Shown: in pieces, positions 1 to 8,827 of the stretch
Layout: every line of letters starts with the position of its first letter
How positions within the stretch are numbered: position 1 is the stretch's first letter
Assembly: GCF_030817215.1 (NCBI RefSeq)
Contig: NZ_JAUSZA010000001.1
Span: 6,670,501 to 6,734,500 of the forward strand
Direction of reading: 5' to 3'
Source of the DNA: Paenibacillus sp. V4I3
GTDB taxonomy: Bacteria; Bacillota; Bacilli; Paenibacillales; NBRC-103111
Length of the DNA: 64,000 nt
Position numbers and translations under genes: made by a program
Notes under the pieces: model-generated
Told to the model about the DNA's origin: nothing
Seen by the model: the letters and a program-made list of their open reading frames with translations, nothing else
Databases searched by the model: none

Positions 1-2068
1 CGATAAACGTCGTTCCAATCTCTTTCTTGAACACTCGGCTCAAATAAACCGGATGAAATCGGAATTGTGCAGCGCACAATTCCAAAGTAAGATCCTGATC
101 GTATTTTTCGTGAATGAGCTCGATCATTTGGTGTGCGATATTGATATATTGCGAATCGATTCGCCCCTGTAAGAAAGCAAGGGTAGGCGGTATCAGCTCT
201 GTCTTAAACCAAGTCATAATTTCCTCCGCCGTATTCAATTTCATGAATCGGATAATGACCGATTTGGCGCCGATTAATCCATCCAGCATGCCACCTTGCT
301 GCCCAACAAGCCGATAAATTTTGGCGATTAATTGAAGCATAAATATTTGAAAATCATTGAACGAAATGCTCTTCTCCAAAATCGCTGACGCATACTGGTT
401 ATAATACTCGTAAGCAGAAGCTGCATCGCCTGTTTTAAGCCCATTCATCAAGCTCTCTTCAAGGTGATTCCATGAAGCAGCAGGCTGAACGCTGTTCCGG
501 TAAACCGGTTCGATATCTTCATAGCCCAGGATGAGCTCATTTCCAAGACTAATTCTGCGTTTCAGAGCCTCCAAAGCCTCTGAGTAGGCATCCATCGCAT
601 TCGTGTACCTTTGAAACGGCCGACTGATGCCGATACTGATTTTGAGCTGAAGCAGCTCGTGCACCTTCGATTTCATAAGCTCCGCCATTTGATAGAAGTA
701 GCCCTTCAATTCATCCGGATCCTCCGAATCGCCTAGTAGTATGGTTACCTGAGATTGATCCAGCAGCAAAGTACCCAAGATACGGTCTTTAGGAATTAGC
801 TCCCCAACGACATTGTTGATCGCAAATAACAGCAGCTCCTTATCGCTATCCAAGTATCTGGTGTCCTCTAGAGAATCGATCTGCAAGGCGAGCACCCCTA
901 GCGCTTTCCCCTTTTCCCCAAAGCCATAGGTCTCATACTTATAGGAGAATTCGCTCTCAGTGACCTGTCCCATTAACAACTTCAATAGGAAAAATTCCTT
1001 CACCTGCCCACTCTGAACCTGCAGCTGCTGCTGAAGCTGCTTTCTCGTGCTAAACAAGGAAGAGAACCGCTCTTCGATTAAAGCGAATTCATCCCGCTTT
1101 TTATTCCCTTTGGACTCTCCTCCGAACTGCTCCATCATCATAAATAACCGATGGATCGGCCTATACATGCGGCGCGTTCCATAGAAAGCGGCGAGTCCGA
1201 TTAGAATAAAAATAATCACACAGGCATTTAACGTAATAAACGCTATTTTCTTAGATTCCTTCGTAATTGCATCAATGGAAACGACCGAAACATAGGACCA
1301 GCCGTTATAAGAGGAAACTCTATAGTTGACCCCCATATCGTTTGTTTCAAAGGCCCCCTCTGGTTCTGTCGCGACATTCATCCTTTGCAGGATGGAAGGC
1401 TGGATCCCTACAGTGCTGGAACTGGCTAAGAACGGCTCCCTGTTTCGATTAAGCACATAAATATTTCCTAATTGGGTGTTTTGAGCCAAATTGCTCAGTA
1501 ATGCATCATGCGACATGTCAATAATCAACAACGCTTTAGGAGTGGTCGTAGAGGCAATCATTGGAAGCTTGACGACCAACCGGATCTTATTTTCATCTAA
1601 GGAATTACCGATAGTAGCTAACCAAAATAAATTTTGCGGGCGCTTGGCATAATCGCTCAGTAAATCTCGATTCACAAAATCGTCTGTTGTTGTAAAGCCG
1701 AGATTGCTGATCATCCAGTCGTGCTCCAAGTTAATCAGCTGCGTGTCGGCCACACCCGCAATCGAATGAAGATTATACAAGCCTTTGGAGAGATTGTTGA
1801 TCGTTTGAAAATCATCACTCTGTAAATCATGGTATATGAAATCGCTTACCAACGGTGAATTGATGTACTGTACAGCGCCCATTTCGACGTTCTTTAAGAT
1901 TTGCTCCATGCGCATCTGGTTTTGCAGCAGGATCTGTACATTCCCCTCATTAACCTTCTTCCCAATATCCTTTGAGGCAATATAGTAGGAGATGAGCCCA
2001 ATGCAAACAACCGGAACTGCGCTGAGCAGAAGAGAGAAGACAAGCATTCGATATAAGTATTTAGGCAA
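1..2068 (-). CDS. AraC-family regulator with extracellular sensor domain (3' end outside window)
   Basis: Membrane-bound transcription activator of the kind that controls sugar ABC transporters in Paenibacillus. The start is a TTG at 2068, preceded by GAAAGGTGAGG. The first residues (LPKYLYRMLVFSLLLSAVPV) form a membrane segment, followed by about 270 residues of extracytoplasmic cache-like sequence, a second membrane segment near 1200, and a cytoplasmic part. The reading frame runs off the left edge inside the AraC helix-turn-helix (HPVYLSRVFKKEIGTTF), so only the last few dozen residues are missing. It lies 99 bp downstream of the binding-protein gene, in the same direction as the transporter, and probably regulates it. 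The family and the open frame are seen directly; the sensed sugar is unknown. Confidence 0.85.
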   Translation of the reverse strand, partial: MPKYLYRMLVFSLLLSAVPVVCIGLISYYIASKDIGKKVNEGNVQILLQNQMRMEQILKNVEMGAVQYINSPLVSDFIYHDLQSDDFQTINNLSKGLYNLHSIAGVADTQLINLEHDWMISNLGFTTTDDFVNRDLLSDYAKRPQNLFWLATIGNSLDENKIRLVVKLPMIASTTTPKALLIIDMSHDALLSNLAQNTQLGNIYVLNRNREPFLASSSTVGIQPSILQRMNVATEPEGAFETNDMGVNYRVSSYNGWSYVSVVSIDAITKESKKIAFITLNACVIIFILIGLAAFYGTRRMYRPIHRLFMMMEQFGGESKGNKKRDEFALIEERFSSLFSTRKQLQQQLQVQSGQVKEFFLLKLLMGQVTESEFSYKYETYGFGEKGKALGVLALQIDSLEDTRYLDSDKELLLFAINNVVGELIPKDRILGTLLLDQSQVTILLGDSEDPDELKGYFYQMAELMKSKVHELLQLKISIGISRPFQRYTNAMDAYSEALEALKRRISLGNELILGYEDIEPVYRNSVQPAASWNHLEESLMNGLKTGDAASAYEYYNQYASAILEKSISFNDFQIFMLQLIAKIYRLVGQQGGMLDGLIGAKSVIIRFMKLNTAEEIMTWFKTELIPPTLAFLQGRIDSQYINIAHQMIELIHEKYDQDLTLELCAAQFRFHPVYLSRVFKKEIGTTFI

Positions 2069-2167
2069 CGGAAACCTCACCTTTCTTCGCTTACAAGGAT
2101 TCGACATTACCATTATATCAGAGGAATCTACGATGCCTATGCTTACAAATGCTAGAACTAGAGCGTC

Positions 2168-3676
2168 TTACTTCTTCTGCTTCGCATACTCGGCCGTATA
2201 TTCTTCAATCACCTTGTCACCGCCAGCTTTTCTCCATTTATCCACTTCAGCTTGCCAACCAGCCTCATCAATTTTCCCCATAATAAATTTGGTTTGGGCA
2301 TCACGAATTAATGTATCCAATTCTCCGCCTTTTTCAGAATACGTCTTGGAATTCATCGTTAACGCCACATTGGGCACCACATTCTTCAGGTTGTCGGCAA
2401 TGACCTTCCAGCCCTTCGCCTGCAAATCTGATAATTTCAGAGGCAGCCCTGTTCCGGTCACTTCAAATGAAGGTAGACTGTCACGATAAGGCTTAACCTC
2501 GAGATTAAATTGGGTCAAGTCTTTAAACTCCGCTTTTCCGTCAGCCGTCTTAGTAAAATGTTTGCCTTCAATCCCTCTAGTCAGAAGTGTCGACATCTCT
2601 GGCTCCAGCAGCTTATCGAAGAAACCCAACAGCCGCTTTAATTCCGCTTCTGACTTGACACTCGATTTTGGGAAAACGAAGAAACCATTATTGCCAGGCT
2701 CAGCCGGTACTTGATTGCCTGACGGTCCCATATAAGGCGCAATTTCAACTACGCCATTAGGTACAGCCTTTTTCAGGTTATCTTGAGAGGTCGCAGCCGC
2801 CGAGGCCACGGTATTGATCCGAATCCCCACCTTGCCAGCATTCCATTTATTATCGGCATCAGCTGTCTGAACAACGGAAAAGTCCTGATTGATTAATTTT
2901 TCCTGATATAGTCTGCGAAGCAGCTTCATGGAATCCAGATATGGTTTGGTCATAAATTCAGCTACCAGCTTACCTCCTTCCATACCCCATTTATTCGGCG
3001 CACCTTGAGAAACTGCGAGCCGGGTCAGAAAGGCGCTGCTGGCAGCCGGGTCGTTGTAGGACTTGTCAAGAAACATACCGTACGAATCGTTCTGACCATT
3101 CTTATCAGGATCCTTCTCCGCGATGGTCTTCATGATGTTATACCAGTCATCTAAGGCTACCGGAGGCTTCAGGCCAAGTCCATCAAACCAATCCTTCCGG
3201 TAAGTGATACCGGCACGGCCGATGTCCCGATACAAGGGCAGACTATATAACTTTCCATCAACCTTTATATTGTCATAATACAACGCGTTGACAGCTGATA
3301 AGTTTTTATAATCCTTTAACAAAGGGCCAATTTCCCAAAACAAGCCGGATTGGATTGCGCTAAGCGTAGTGGCGTTCGACGTAATTTTAAATGCTTTGGG
3401 CATTTCATTAGAGGCAATCATGATGTTTTTCTTATCTTCGAAAGCAGCGGATGGAATCCATTGAATATCGATTTTTGAATTCGTGTATTTCTCGATAGCC
3501 TGCTCCACTTCACTACCTTTTTTCGGAGCTTCTCCGATTTGAGGCGTAGCAATAGTAACTTCCAGCGGTGTATTATCCTGCTGTGCAGTTGGCGAGCTCT
3601 TCTCACCTGCACACCCCGCTAATGCACTTACAGTCGTCAACAATGAAAGCAGAGTAATAAAGCGCTTACCTACCAT
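2168..3676 (-). CDS. Sugar ABC transporter solute-binding lipoprotein
   Basis: Extracellular binding protein, 502 residues, anchored as a lipoprotein: the N-terminus MVGKRFITLLSLLTTVSALAG is a signal peptide ending in the lipobox LAG-C at Cys22. The body matches family-1 extracellular binding proteins of the LplA type, with a conserved TYRKDWFDGLGLKPP segment and a C-terminal KWRKAGGDKVIEEYTAEY tail. RBS GGAGGGG precedes the ATG. It follows the two permease genes (gap of 53 bp) and precedes the AraC-type regulator. No ATPase gene is present, which is usual for this class because a shared MsmX-type ATPase serves several transporters. The ligand is probably an oligosaccharide; the glucarate operon next door suggests a uronate-containing glycan, which is inference. 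Confidence 0.9.
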   Translation of the reverse strand: MVGKRFITLLSLLTTVSALAGCAGEKSSPTAQQDNTPLEVTIATPQIGEAPKKGSEVEQAIEKYTNSKIDIQWIPSAAFEDKKNIMIASNEMPKAFKITSNATTLSAIQSGLFWEIGPLLKDYKNLSAVNALYYDNIKVDGKLYSLPLYRDIGRAGITYRKDWFDGLGLKPPVALDDWYNIMKTIAEKDPDKNGQNDSYGMFLDKSYNDPAASSAFLTRLAVSQGAPNKWGMEGGKLVAEFMTKPYLDSMKLLRRLYQEKLINQDFSVVQTADADNKWNAGKVGIRINTVASAAATSQDNLKKAVPNGVVEIAPYMGPSGNQVPAEPGNNGFFVFPKSSVKSEAELKRLLGFFDKLLEPEMSTLLTRGIEGKHFTKTADGKAEFKDLTQFNLEVKPYRDSLPSFEVTGTGLPLKLSDLQAKGWKVIADNLKNVVPNVALTMNSKTYSEKGGELDTLIRDAQTKFIMGKIDEAGWQAEVDKWRKAGGDKVIEEYTAEYAKQKK

Positions 3677-3729
3677 ACAAAACCCCTCCTGAATGTTTGT
3701 TTATGTAAGAGATACTCTTTGAAATAGAG

Positions 3730-4611
3730 TTATCCTTTTACCGATCCTAATAGCACACCCTTGGCAAAATGCTTCTGTAAGAACGGGTAGACGAGCACAA
3801 TCGGGACGGTCGCGACTACAATGGAAGCCATTCGAATAGTCTGCGGTAAATAGTCGGTAGGATCTTGCTGTGACGTGGTGTTTCCGATTTGATCCTGAGA
3901 TAACAAAACAATTTGTCTCAAAATAACCTGGACCGGAAACTTCTCAGCATCGTTCATGTACATCACCGCATTAAAGAATGTATTCCAATGTCCAACGGCA
4001 TAGAAAAGTCCGAAGGTAGCCATCGCCGGCATCGATAACGGCAATATGATACGGAATAGTATCCCTAGATCATTACAGCCATCGATCTTCGCTGAATCTA
4101 CCAAGCTGTCGGGAATTTGCTGAAAAAAGTTCTTGAGCACGATTAAATTAAATGCGCTTATAGCGGTCGGAATCATCAGGGACCAGTACGTGTTGATCAT
4201 ACCAAAAGCTTTGACTACAAAGTAGGTTGGGATCAAGCCCCCGCTGAACAGCATCGTAATCAAAACCATGAGAAGTATCGTCCGGCGCCCTCGTAAGGTG
4301 GCTTTAGCCAAAGGGTAAGCGGTAAACGAGGTCAACAGTAGGTTGATCAACGTTCCGAACACCGTGATATATATCGAGATAAGAATACTCCGAACCATCG
4401 TGTCGGTTGAAAAGATGTATTTATACGCACCCAAGGTAAACTTCGAAGGAAATAAGAGAAGCCCGCCTTTAGCCACCTCCCCTGGGGAAGCAAAAGACAT
4501 TGAAACGATATATACGAATGGAATGATTGTGATTAGTGATACAAGGGTCAACAACGAATAGTTTACCGTATTAAACAGCCGATTGCTCCAATTCTTATCA
4601 TCAACTAGCAT
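3730..4611 (-). CDS. Sugar ABC transporter permease, LplC/YtcP type
   Basis: Integral membrane permease of 293 residues, one of the two channel subunits of the oligosaccharide importer. It has about six hydrophobic segments, and the cytoplasmic EAA loop that contacts the ATPase lies at about residues 172-191 (DSAKIDGCNDLGILFRIILP). The C-terminus FAKGVLLGSVKG is typical of the MalG/LplC branch. The gene follows the LplB-type permease after 22 bp and precedes the binding-protein gene, giving the order permease-permease-binding protein. No oddities were seen. Confidence 0.92.
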   Translation of the reverse strand: MLVDDKNWSNRLFNTVNYSLLTLVSLITIIPFVYIVSMSFASPGEVAKGGLLLFPSKFTLGAYKYIFSTDTMVRSILISIYITVFGTLINLLLTSFTAYPLAKATLRGRRTILLMVLITMLFSGGLIPTYFVVKAFGMINTYWSLMIPTAISAFNLIVLKNFFQQIPDSLVDSAKIDGCNDLGILFRIILPLSMPAMATFGLFYAVGHWNTFFNAVMYMNDAEKFPVQVILRQIVLLSQDQIGNTTSQQDPTDYLPQTIRMASIVVATVPIVLVYPFLQKHFAKGVLLGSVKG

Positions 4612-4633
4612 ATTGACAGCCCCCTGACGCTTT

Positions 4634-5596
4634 TTAATATACGCCTTCTTCGCCGAATTTTTTCGCTATCCAATTGGATCCGAGTACAAGGACGAGCCCT
4701 ACCAGAGATTTAAACATCCCGACCGCGGCACTGTAGCTGTATTGTCCTTGCGTCAAGCCTTTCATATATACAAAAGTATCAAACACTTCCCCGACTTCTC
4801 GGTTCATGGAGTTAAGCATCAGGAAGATGTGCTCGAAACCTGTATCCAAAAAACTGCCCAAGCGTAGAATAAACAAGATGACGATCGTACTACGAATTGC
4901 AGGCAGTGTAATATGCCACAGCTGTCGCCAACGCCCAGCTCCATCCATACGAGCCGCTTCATATAACTGAAGATCGACTCCGGACAGTGCCGCGAGGAAA
5001 ATAATCGTTCCCCAGCCTGCCTCTTTCCAGATCGACTGGCTGATGATCATCGGTCTGAACCAATCCTCACTCAGCATAAAAGGAATCTTCTCGATACCGA
5101 TTTTCTGGATCAGTTCGTTTACAACTCCACCTTCAGTTGTAAATAAGACATAGAATATGCCAACCGCTACTACCCATGAAACAAAGTGAGGCAAATACAG
5201 TAACGTCTGAGCAAAACGTTTGAATATCCCAATACGAACTTCATTCAACATTAGTGCTAGTACGATAGGCAAGGGGAAGAAAAACACCAAATTATAAATC
5301 GCTAACAAAATGGTATTACGGAACAGCATCCAAAACTGAGGCTCTGAAAAAAAACGTTCGAAATGCTTCAGCCCTACCCAGGGACTGTTCATAAAACCTA
5401 GATGCGGTTTATAGTCTTCAAAAGCCATGAGTAAGCCAAACATAGGAACATATTTAAAAATGATAAAATACAAAACACCTGGTAATAAAATAAAATACAA
5501 CCATCGATCCCTGACAATATCCCTTATGAACAAAGATTCTTTAAAGAAACGGTAATTGGTTCTTATTTGTAACTGAGCTTCATACTGCTCCTTCAT
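4634..5596 (-). CDS. Sugar ABC transporter permease, LplB type
   Basis: Integral membrane permease of 320 residues, partner of the LplC-type protein encoded next. The first membrane segment is near residue 35 (YFILLPGVLYFIIFKYVPMF, typical of LplB), and the EAA loop is at 213-232 (EAARMDGAGRWRQLWHITLP). It is the first gene of a three-gene transporter unit. Upstream is a 234-bp gap reaching back to the terminator of the GntR gene, so this unit probably has its own promoter there, although none was identified. The family is certain; the substrate is not. Confidence 0.92.
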   Translation of the reverse strand: MKEQYEAQLQIRTNYRFFKESLFIRDIVRDRWLYFILLPGVLYFIIFKYVPMFGLLMAFEDYKPHLGFMNSPWVGLKHFERFFSEPQFWMLFRNTILLAIYNLVFFFPLPIVLALMLNEVRIGIFKRFAQTLLYLPHFVSWVVAVGIFYVLFTTEGGVVNELIQKIGIEKIPFMLSEDWFRPMIISQSIWKEAGWGTIIFLAALSGVDLQLYEAARMDGAGRWRQLWHITLPAIRSTIVILFILRLGSFLDTGFEHIFLMLNSMNREVGEVFDTFVYMKGLTQGQYSYSAAVGMFKSLVGLVLVLGSNWIAKKFGEEGVY

Positions 5597-5811
5597 CCGC
5601 CGTCCCCCTGACTGAATTCGTGTGTGAATCGATCACAATTCAAATCATAAGTTTCGCGGGTATGACTGGCAATAGTACTGATCGAACCATCTAAATTCTC
5701 AATGAAATTACAGTTTTTAAGATAACTTGGACCCCAGTTACCATTCTTTTCAGTTGCATCGTACTTTCTTAACCTCTGCCCTTTATGGAATTGAAGCGTA
5801 TATACATTCAA
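5593..5811 (-). pseudogene. Possible remnant of a secreted glycan-enzyme gene
   Basis: Open frame of about 72 codons directly before the LplB-type permease, overlapping its start. The translation is rich in G, N, S and T (NGNWGPSYLKNCNFIENLDG) and looks like protein rather than a chance frame, perhaps the tail of a beta-helix or carbohydrate-active enzyme. Only a TTG start is available and no good ribosome site precedes it. I do not recognise a family. It may be chance, or the remains of a gene deleted between the GntR regulator and the transporter. Confidence 0.2.
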
Positions 5812-5830
5812 ATGGCGGATAGAGTTGAAC

Positions 5831-5887
5831 GAAAAAAGTCTGCTTGATCTCTGTATCGCATTTGCGAGAGATTGGGCAGACTTTTTA
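5831..5887 (-). terminator. Rho-independent terminator after the GntR gene
   Basis: A long inverted repeat: AAAGTCTGC at one end and GCAGACTTT at the other, with AATCTCT/AGAGAT and CGCA/TGCG pairing inside. On the minus strand it ends in a T-run. It lies just after the GntR stop and separates the glucarate operon from the transporter operon. Confidence 0.8.
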
Positions 5888-5907
5888 ATTGAACCGTCAT
5901 GGGCCGC

Positions 5908-6609
5908 TTATTCGTTATGATATACCTGCAAAAGCTTATTTCGGACATAACTAAGATGGCGGTACATATGAGTAAACGCTTCGTGTGGATCCCGATTAAC
6001 GAGCGCATTATAGATATCTGTATGAAATTGGACCGTTACATCACGTTCACGTTCCCTAATTTGTCTGTCCATTTTATCATGGGTGATAAGCAGAGGATCT
6101 ATCATCCCTTCAATGATCGGATTGTTCGCACTCAATGCAATAATCCGATGAAATTCCTTGTCCGATTCCCCATAGTTGTCATCGACACTGCCCGCGATTT
6201 CATCAATGGTTTCCTTTAATCGTTCCAACTGCTCGTTCGTAATCTTTTCTGCCGCTATGGCCACAAGTCCCAATTCTAAAGCCATTCGTGCTTCGATGAT
6301 CGCTGGAAGGTTGCCAATGGACAAAGCCAGCATCACCGAGAACGGATTACTGCCGATTTTATTATTAAAATGGGTGCCGCCACGGGTTTTTCTCGTAATC
6401 ACTTCAAGTGCTTCGAGCGAACTTAATGCTTCCCGCAGAACTGGCCGACTCACGCCTAACATTTCGATCAGTTCCATCTCGGACGGCAGTTTATCTCCAG
6501 GTTTAAGCTGACCGCTGATCAGCAGCTGAACAATGCTGTCAACGACTTGCTTGGGCAGCGTGTTTCGTTTAACAGTCTCCAGTTCTACGCTTCCTTTAAG
6601 TTCTACCAT
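5908..6609 (-). CDS. GntR/FadR-family regulator of the glucarate operon
   Basis: DNA-binding repressor of 233 residues. The N-terminal winged helix-turn-helix lies at about residues 15-80 (QLLISGQLKPGDKLPSEMEL, then MLGVSRPVLREALSSLE). The C-terminal all-helical FCD ligand domain carries the expected metal-site histidines (EFHRIIALSA, FHTDIYNAL, HMYRHL). It is the last gene downstream of gudD, the DapA-fold lyase, garR and garK, and its own 5' region holds a near copy of the palindrome found before gudD. It therefore probably represses both itself and the operon and is relieved by a glucarate-related acid. The ligand and binding site are inferred; the family is clear. Confidence 0.9.
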   Translation of the reverse strand: MVELKGSVELETVKRNTLPKQVVDSIVQLLISGQLKPGDKLPSEMELIEMLGVSRPVLREALSSLEALEVITRKTRGGTHFNNKIGSNPFSVMLALSIGNLPAIIEARMALELGLVAIAAEKITNEQLERLKETIDEIAGSVDDNYGESDKEFHRIIALSANNPIIEGMIDPLLITHDKMDRQIRERERDVTVQFHTDIYNALVNRDPHEAFTHMYRHLSYVRNKLLQVYHNE

Positions 6610-6645
6610 ATTTACCCTTCTCTCTTAGCTGACTAAAACGCATAA

Positions 6646-6667
6646 TCATATTGTAAGACGAATTAAA
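6646..6667. promoter_or_regulatory. Candidate GntR operator before the regulator gene
   Basis: Contains TTGTAAGACGA, an imperfect form of the FadR-type palindrome TTGT-N3-ACAA. The surrounding 22 bp match the site at 11178-11199 at 21 of 22 positions. It lies 37 bp upstream of the GntR start codon. The match is seen directly; binding by this GntR protein is inferred. Confidence 0.6.
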
Positions 6668-6699
6668 CAAAATAACAATGCAGCCCTATAGCCATGATA

Positions 6700-7842
6700 T
6701 TATTTCATCTTGATTCCAATGCTTATCAATCTGCATATTCTAGCTGTGGCTGCTTGAATAAGCTCTTCAGCTGATTCTATACATTGCTCTAATTCCATGG
6801 GCCGGGGCACAATACTCATAAGTCCGTCGATCCCATGTTGAAGTACATCCTCAGCACCTGAACCTAACCCGCCGGACAAGCAGATCGTCGGGATGCCCGC
6901 CTCTTTGGCGATCTTAGCCACACCAACAGGGGCTTTACCGTGCGCAGTTTGAAAGTCGGTGGAGCCTTCACCGGTTATGACTAGGTCTGCCTGCTTAAGC
7001 TTTTCAGCGAAATCTGCAGCTTCCAGCACAATTTGAATACCTGGGATCAGCTTCGCATTCGTGAAAAACAACAAACCCGCTCCTACACCGCCGGCTGCAC
7101 CAGCACCCGGAATAAGTGCAACGTCCCTGCGTGTAGCCAATTGGGCAACTGCCGCATAATTCTTAAGCGCATGGTCCAATTGCGCCACCATGTCGGATGT
7201 GGCACCTTTTTGCGGACCGTAAACCGCGGATGCACCTAACGGCCCGTACAGCGGGTTATCGACGTCGCATGCGACCTTAATATCCGTTTCGGCAATACGC
7301 TTATCTAAATCGGATAAATCGATTCGTGCGAGCTTGGCAAGAGCCCCCCCGCCTTGGGATAGCTCGTTGTCATCCGAATCCAGGAATTTGACGCCTAAGG
7401 CCTGTGCCATTCCCGCTCCGCCGTCATTGGTTGCGCTGCCTCCAATACCTATAATTAGCTTGCGCAATCCGTAATCGAGAACCGCCTTGATTAATTGTCC
7501 GGTCCCAAAAGTCGTGGTCAACAGCGGGTTCCTTTGCTCCCTCGGCACCAAAGGTAATCCGGAAGCAGCAGCAAGCTCGATCACCCCGGTTTCTCCATCG
7601 CCGAGAATCCCCCAATAGGAGTCGATCACTTCACCCAAGGGTCCAACTATTTTCTGTTGGATTATTCGACCACTGGTAGCCGTGATAAGAGCTTCTACCG
7701 TGCCTTCACCGCCATCAGCTATAGGTACTTTGCTCACCGCAGCGTCAGGAAATACGTCCCGAATCCCCCTTTCCATCGCATCAGCAACAGCAAGGGCAGA
7801 TAAGCTCCCTTTATATGAATCGGGTGCCAATATAATACGCAT
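6700..7842 (-). CDS. garK: Glycerate 2-kinase (GarK family)
   Basis: Cytoplasmic kinase that phosphorylates D-glycerate to 2-phosphoglycerate, the last step of glucarate breakdown. The start was moved to ATG 7842 because AGAGGAGAG precedes it and the product begins with the family motif MRIILAPDSYKGSLSA; an upstream frame extension is not family-like. Further motifs are PIADGGEGTVEAL, GIGGSATNDGGAGMAQALG and GAGAAGGVGAGL. At 380 residues it is full length. It follows garR with a 97-bp gap that holds a hairpin, and precedes the GntR gene. Confidence 0.92.
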   Translation of the reverse strand: MRIILAPDSYKGSLSALAVADAMERGIRDVFPDAAVSKVPIADGGEGTVEALITATSGRIIQQKIVGPLGEVIDSYWGILGDGETGVIELAAASGLPLVPREQRNPLLTTTFGTGQLIKAVLDYGLRKLIIGIGGSATNDGGAGMAQALGVKFLDSDDNELSQGGGALAKLARIDLSDLDKRIAETDIKVACDVDNPLYGPLGASAVYGPQKGATSDMVAQLDHALKNYAAVAQLATRRDVALIPGAGAAGGVGAGLLFFTNAKLIPGIQIVLEAADFAEKLKQADLVITGEGSTDFQTAHGKAPVGVAKIAKEAGIPTICLSGGLGSGAEDVLQHGIDGLMSIVPRPMELEQCIESAEELIQAATARICRLISIGIKMK

Positions 7843-7899
7843 GGTGCTTCTCTCCTCTCTTTCTTGCACACAAAAATCTGATACTTCTATCTTAACAAA

Positions 7900-7930
7900 G
7901 AAAACCCCTTTTAGGTGATAAGAGGTTTTC
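7900..7930 (-). terminator. Intercistronic hairpin between garR and garK
   Basis: GAAAACC and GGTTTTC form a stem with further partial pairing inside, followed on the minus strand by TTTGTT. It may reduce read-through from garR to garK or protect the upstream message. The T-run is weak, so attenuation is only a possibility. Confidence 0.35.
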
Positions 7931-7939
7931 AACGGAGGC

Positions 7940-8827
7940 TTACCTATTAACTTCAACCTTTGCCATTTTCTCATAGTAGCGAATCAAGCTGCTGTGGTCG
8001 CAATCACCCATTCCATCCACCTTCAAAGCCTGCATCATCTCCATGACGGCAGCCGTCAGCGGTAGAGGCACGCCTACTTCATGGGAGGTTTCCAAGACGT
8101 TGCTCAAGTCCTTTATGTGCAGATTGATACGGAATCCCGGGTCAAAATTGCGGTCCATCACCAGCGGCGCTTTTGCATCTAAGACAGTGCTGCCGGCCAA
8201 ACCGCCGCGAATCGCCTGATAAACGAGCTCTGGTTGAACGCCAACCTTGCTGGCGAGCACGAACGCTTCGGACATCGCGGCAATGTTAATGGCAACCACG
8301 ATCTGATTGGCCAGCTTGGTCACATTCCCTGCTCCGATGTCTCCTGTGCGTATGACAGAGGCAGCCATTGCTTTTAACACATCATAGCATTGCTCAAATA
8401 CTTCTTTCTTCCCGCCAACCATCACGGAAAGGGTCCCTTCGATCGCCTTAGGCTCCCCCCCGCTCACTGGAGCGTCAAGCATTTCTATCCCTTTTTCCGC
8501 CAGCTTCCGGGCGATTTCCTGGCTGGTCAGAGGCGCGATCGAACTCATATCGATAACGATGGTTCCTGATTTAGCCCCTTCGATGACGCCATTCGGGCCC
8601 AAAACCACTTCATTCACCTGCGGTGAATTCGGCAGCATGGTGATAATGACATCCACCTGCTCAGCCAAAGCTTTAGCTGTTGAGGCCGTCTTGGCTCCCG
8701 CCGTTGCAAGCTCCGAACCATTCTTACTTGTATCGAGAACAACTAGCTCATAACCCGCTTTCAACAAGTTTTTACTCATGGGCTTACCCATAATACCTAA
8801 CCCGATGAATCCTACTTTCATTTTCAT
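7940..8827 (-). CDS. garR: Tartronate semialdehyde reductase (2-hydroxy-3-oxopropionate reductase)
   Basis: Beta-hydroxyacid dehydrogenase that reduces tartronate semialdehyde to D-glycerate with NAD(P)H. The N-terminal dinucleotide fold has GFIGLGIMG at residues 6-14, the substrate loop DAPVSGGEPKAIEG starts at 118, and the catalytic lysine is K171 in GNVTKLANQ. The start codon overlaps the stop of the DapA-fold gene (ATGA), indicating translational coupling. Together with garK it points to an aldolase route (pyruvate plus tartronate semialdehyde) rather than the 2-oxoglutarate semialdehyde route. Related 3-hydroxyisobutyrate dehydrogenases look alike, so the name rests on context as well as motifs. 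Confidence 0.88.
   Translation of the reverse strand: MKMKVGFIGLGIMGKPMSKNLLKAGYELVVLDTSKNGSELATAGAKTASTAKALAEQVDVIITMLPNSPQVNEVVLGPNGVIEGAKSGTIVIDMSSIAPLTSQEIARKLAEKGIEMLDAPVSGGEPKAIEGTLSVMVGGKKEVFEQCYDVLKAMAASVIRTGDIGAGNVTKLANQIVVAINIAAMSEAFVLASKVGVQPELVYQAIRGGLAGSTVLDAKAPLVMDRNFDPGFRINLHIKDLSNVLETSHEVGVPLPLTAAVMEMMQALKVDGMGDCDHSSLIRYYEKMAKVEVNR

Noticed and set aside
5808..6008. Minus-strand frame overlapping the end of the GntR gene and its terminator
   Set aside because: It overlaps a certain gene and runs through a terminator hairpin.
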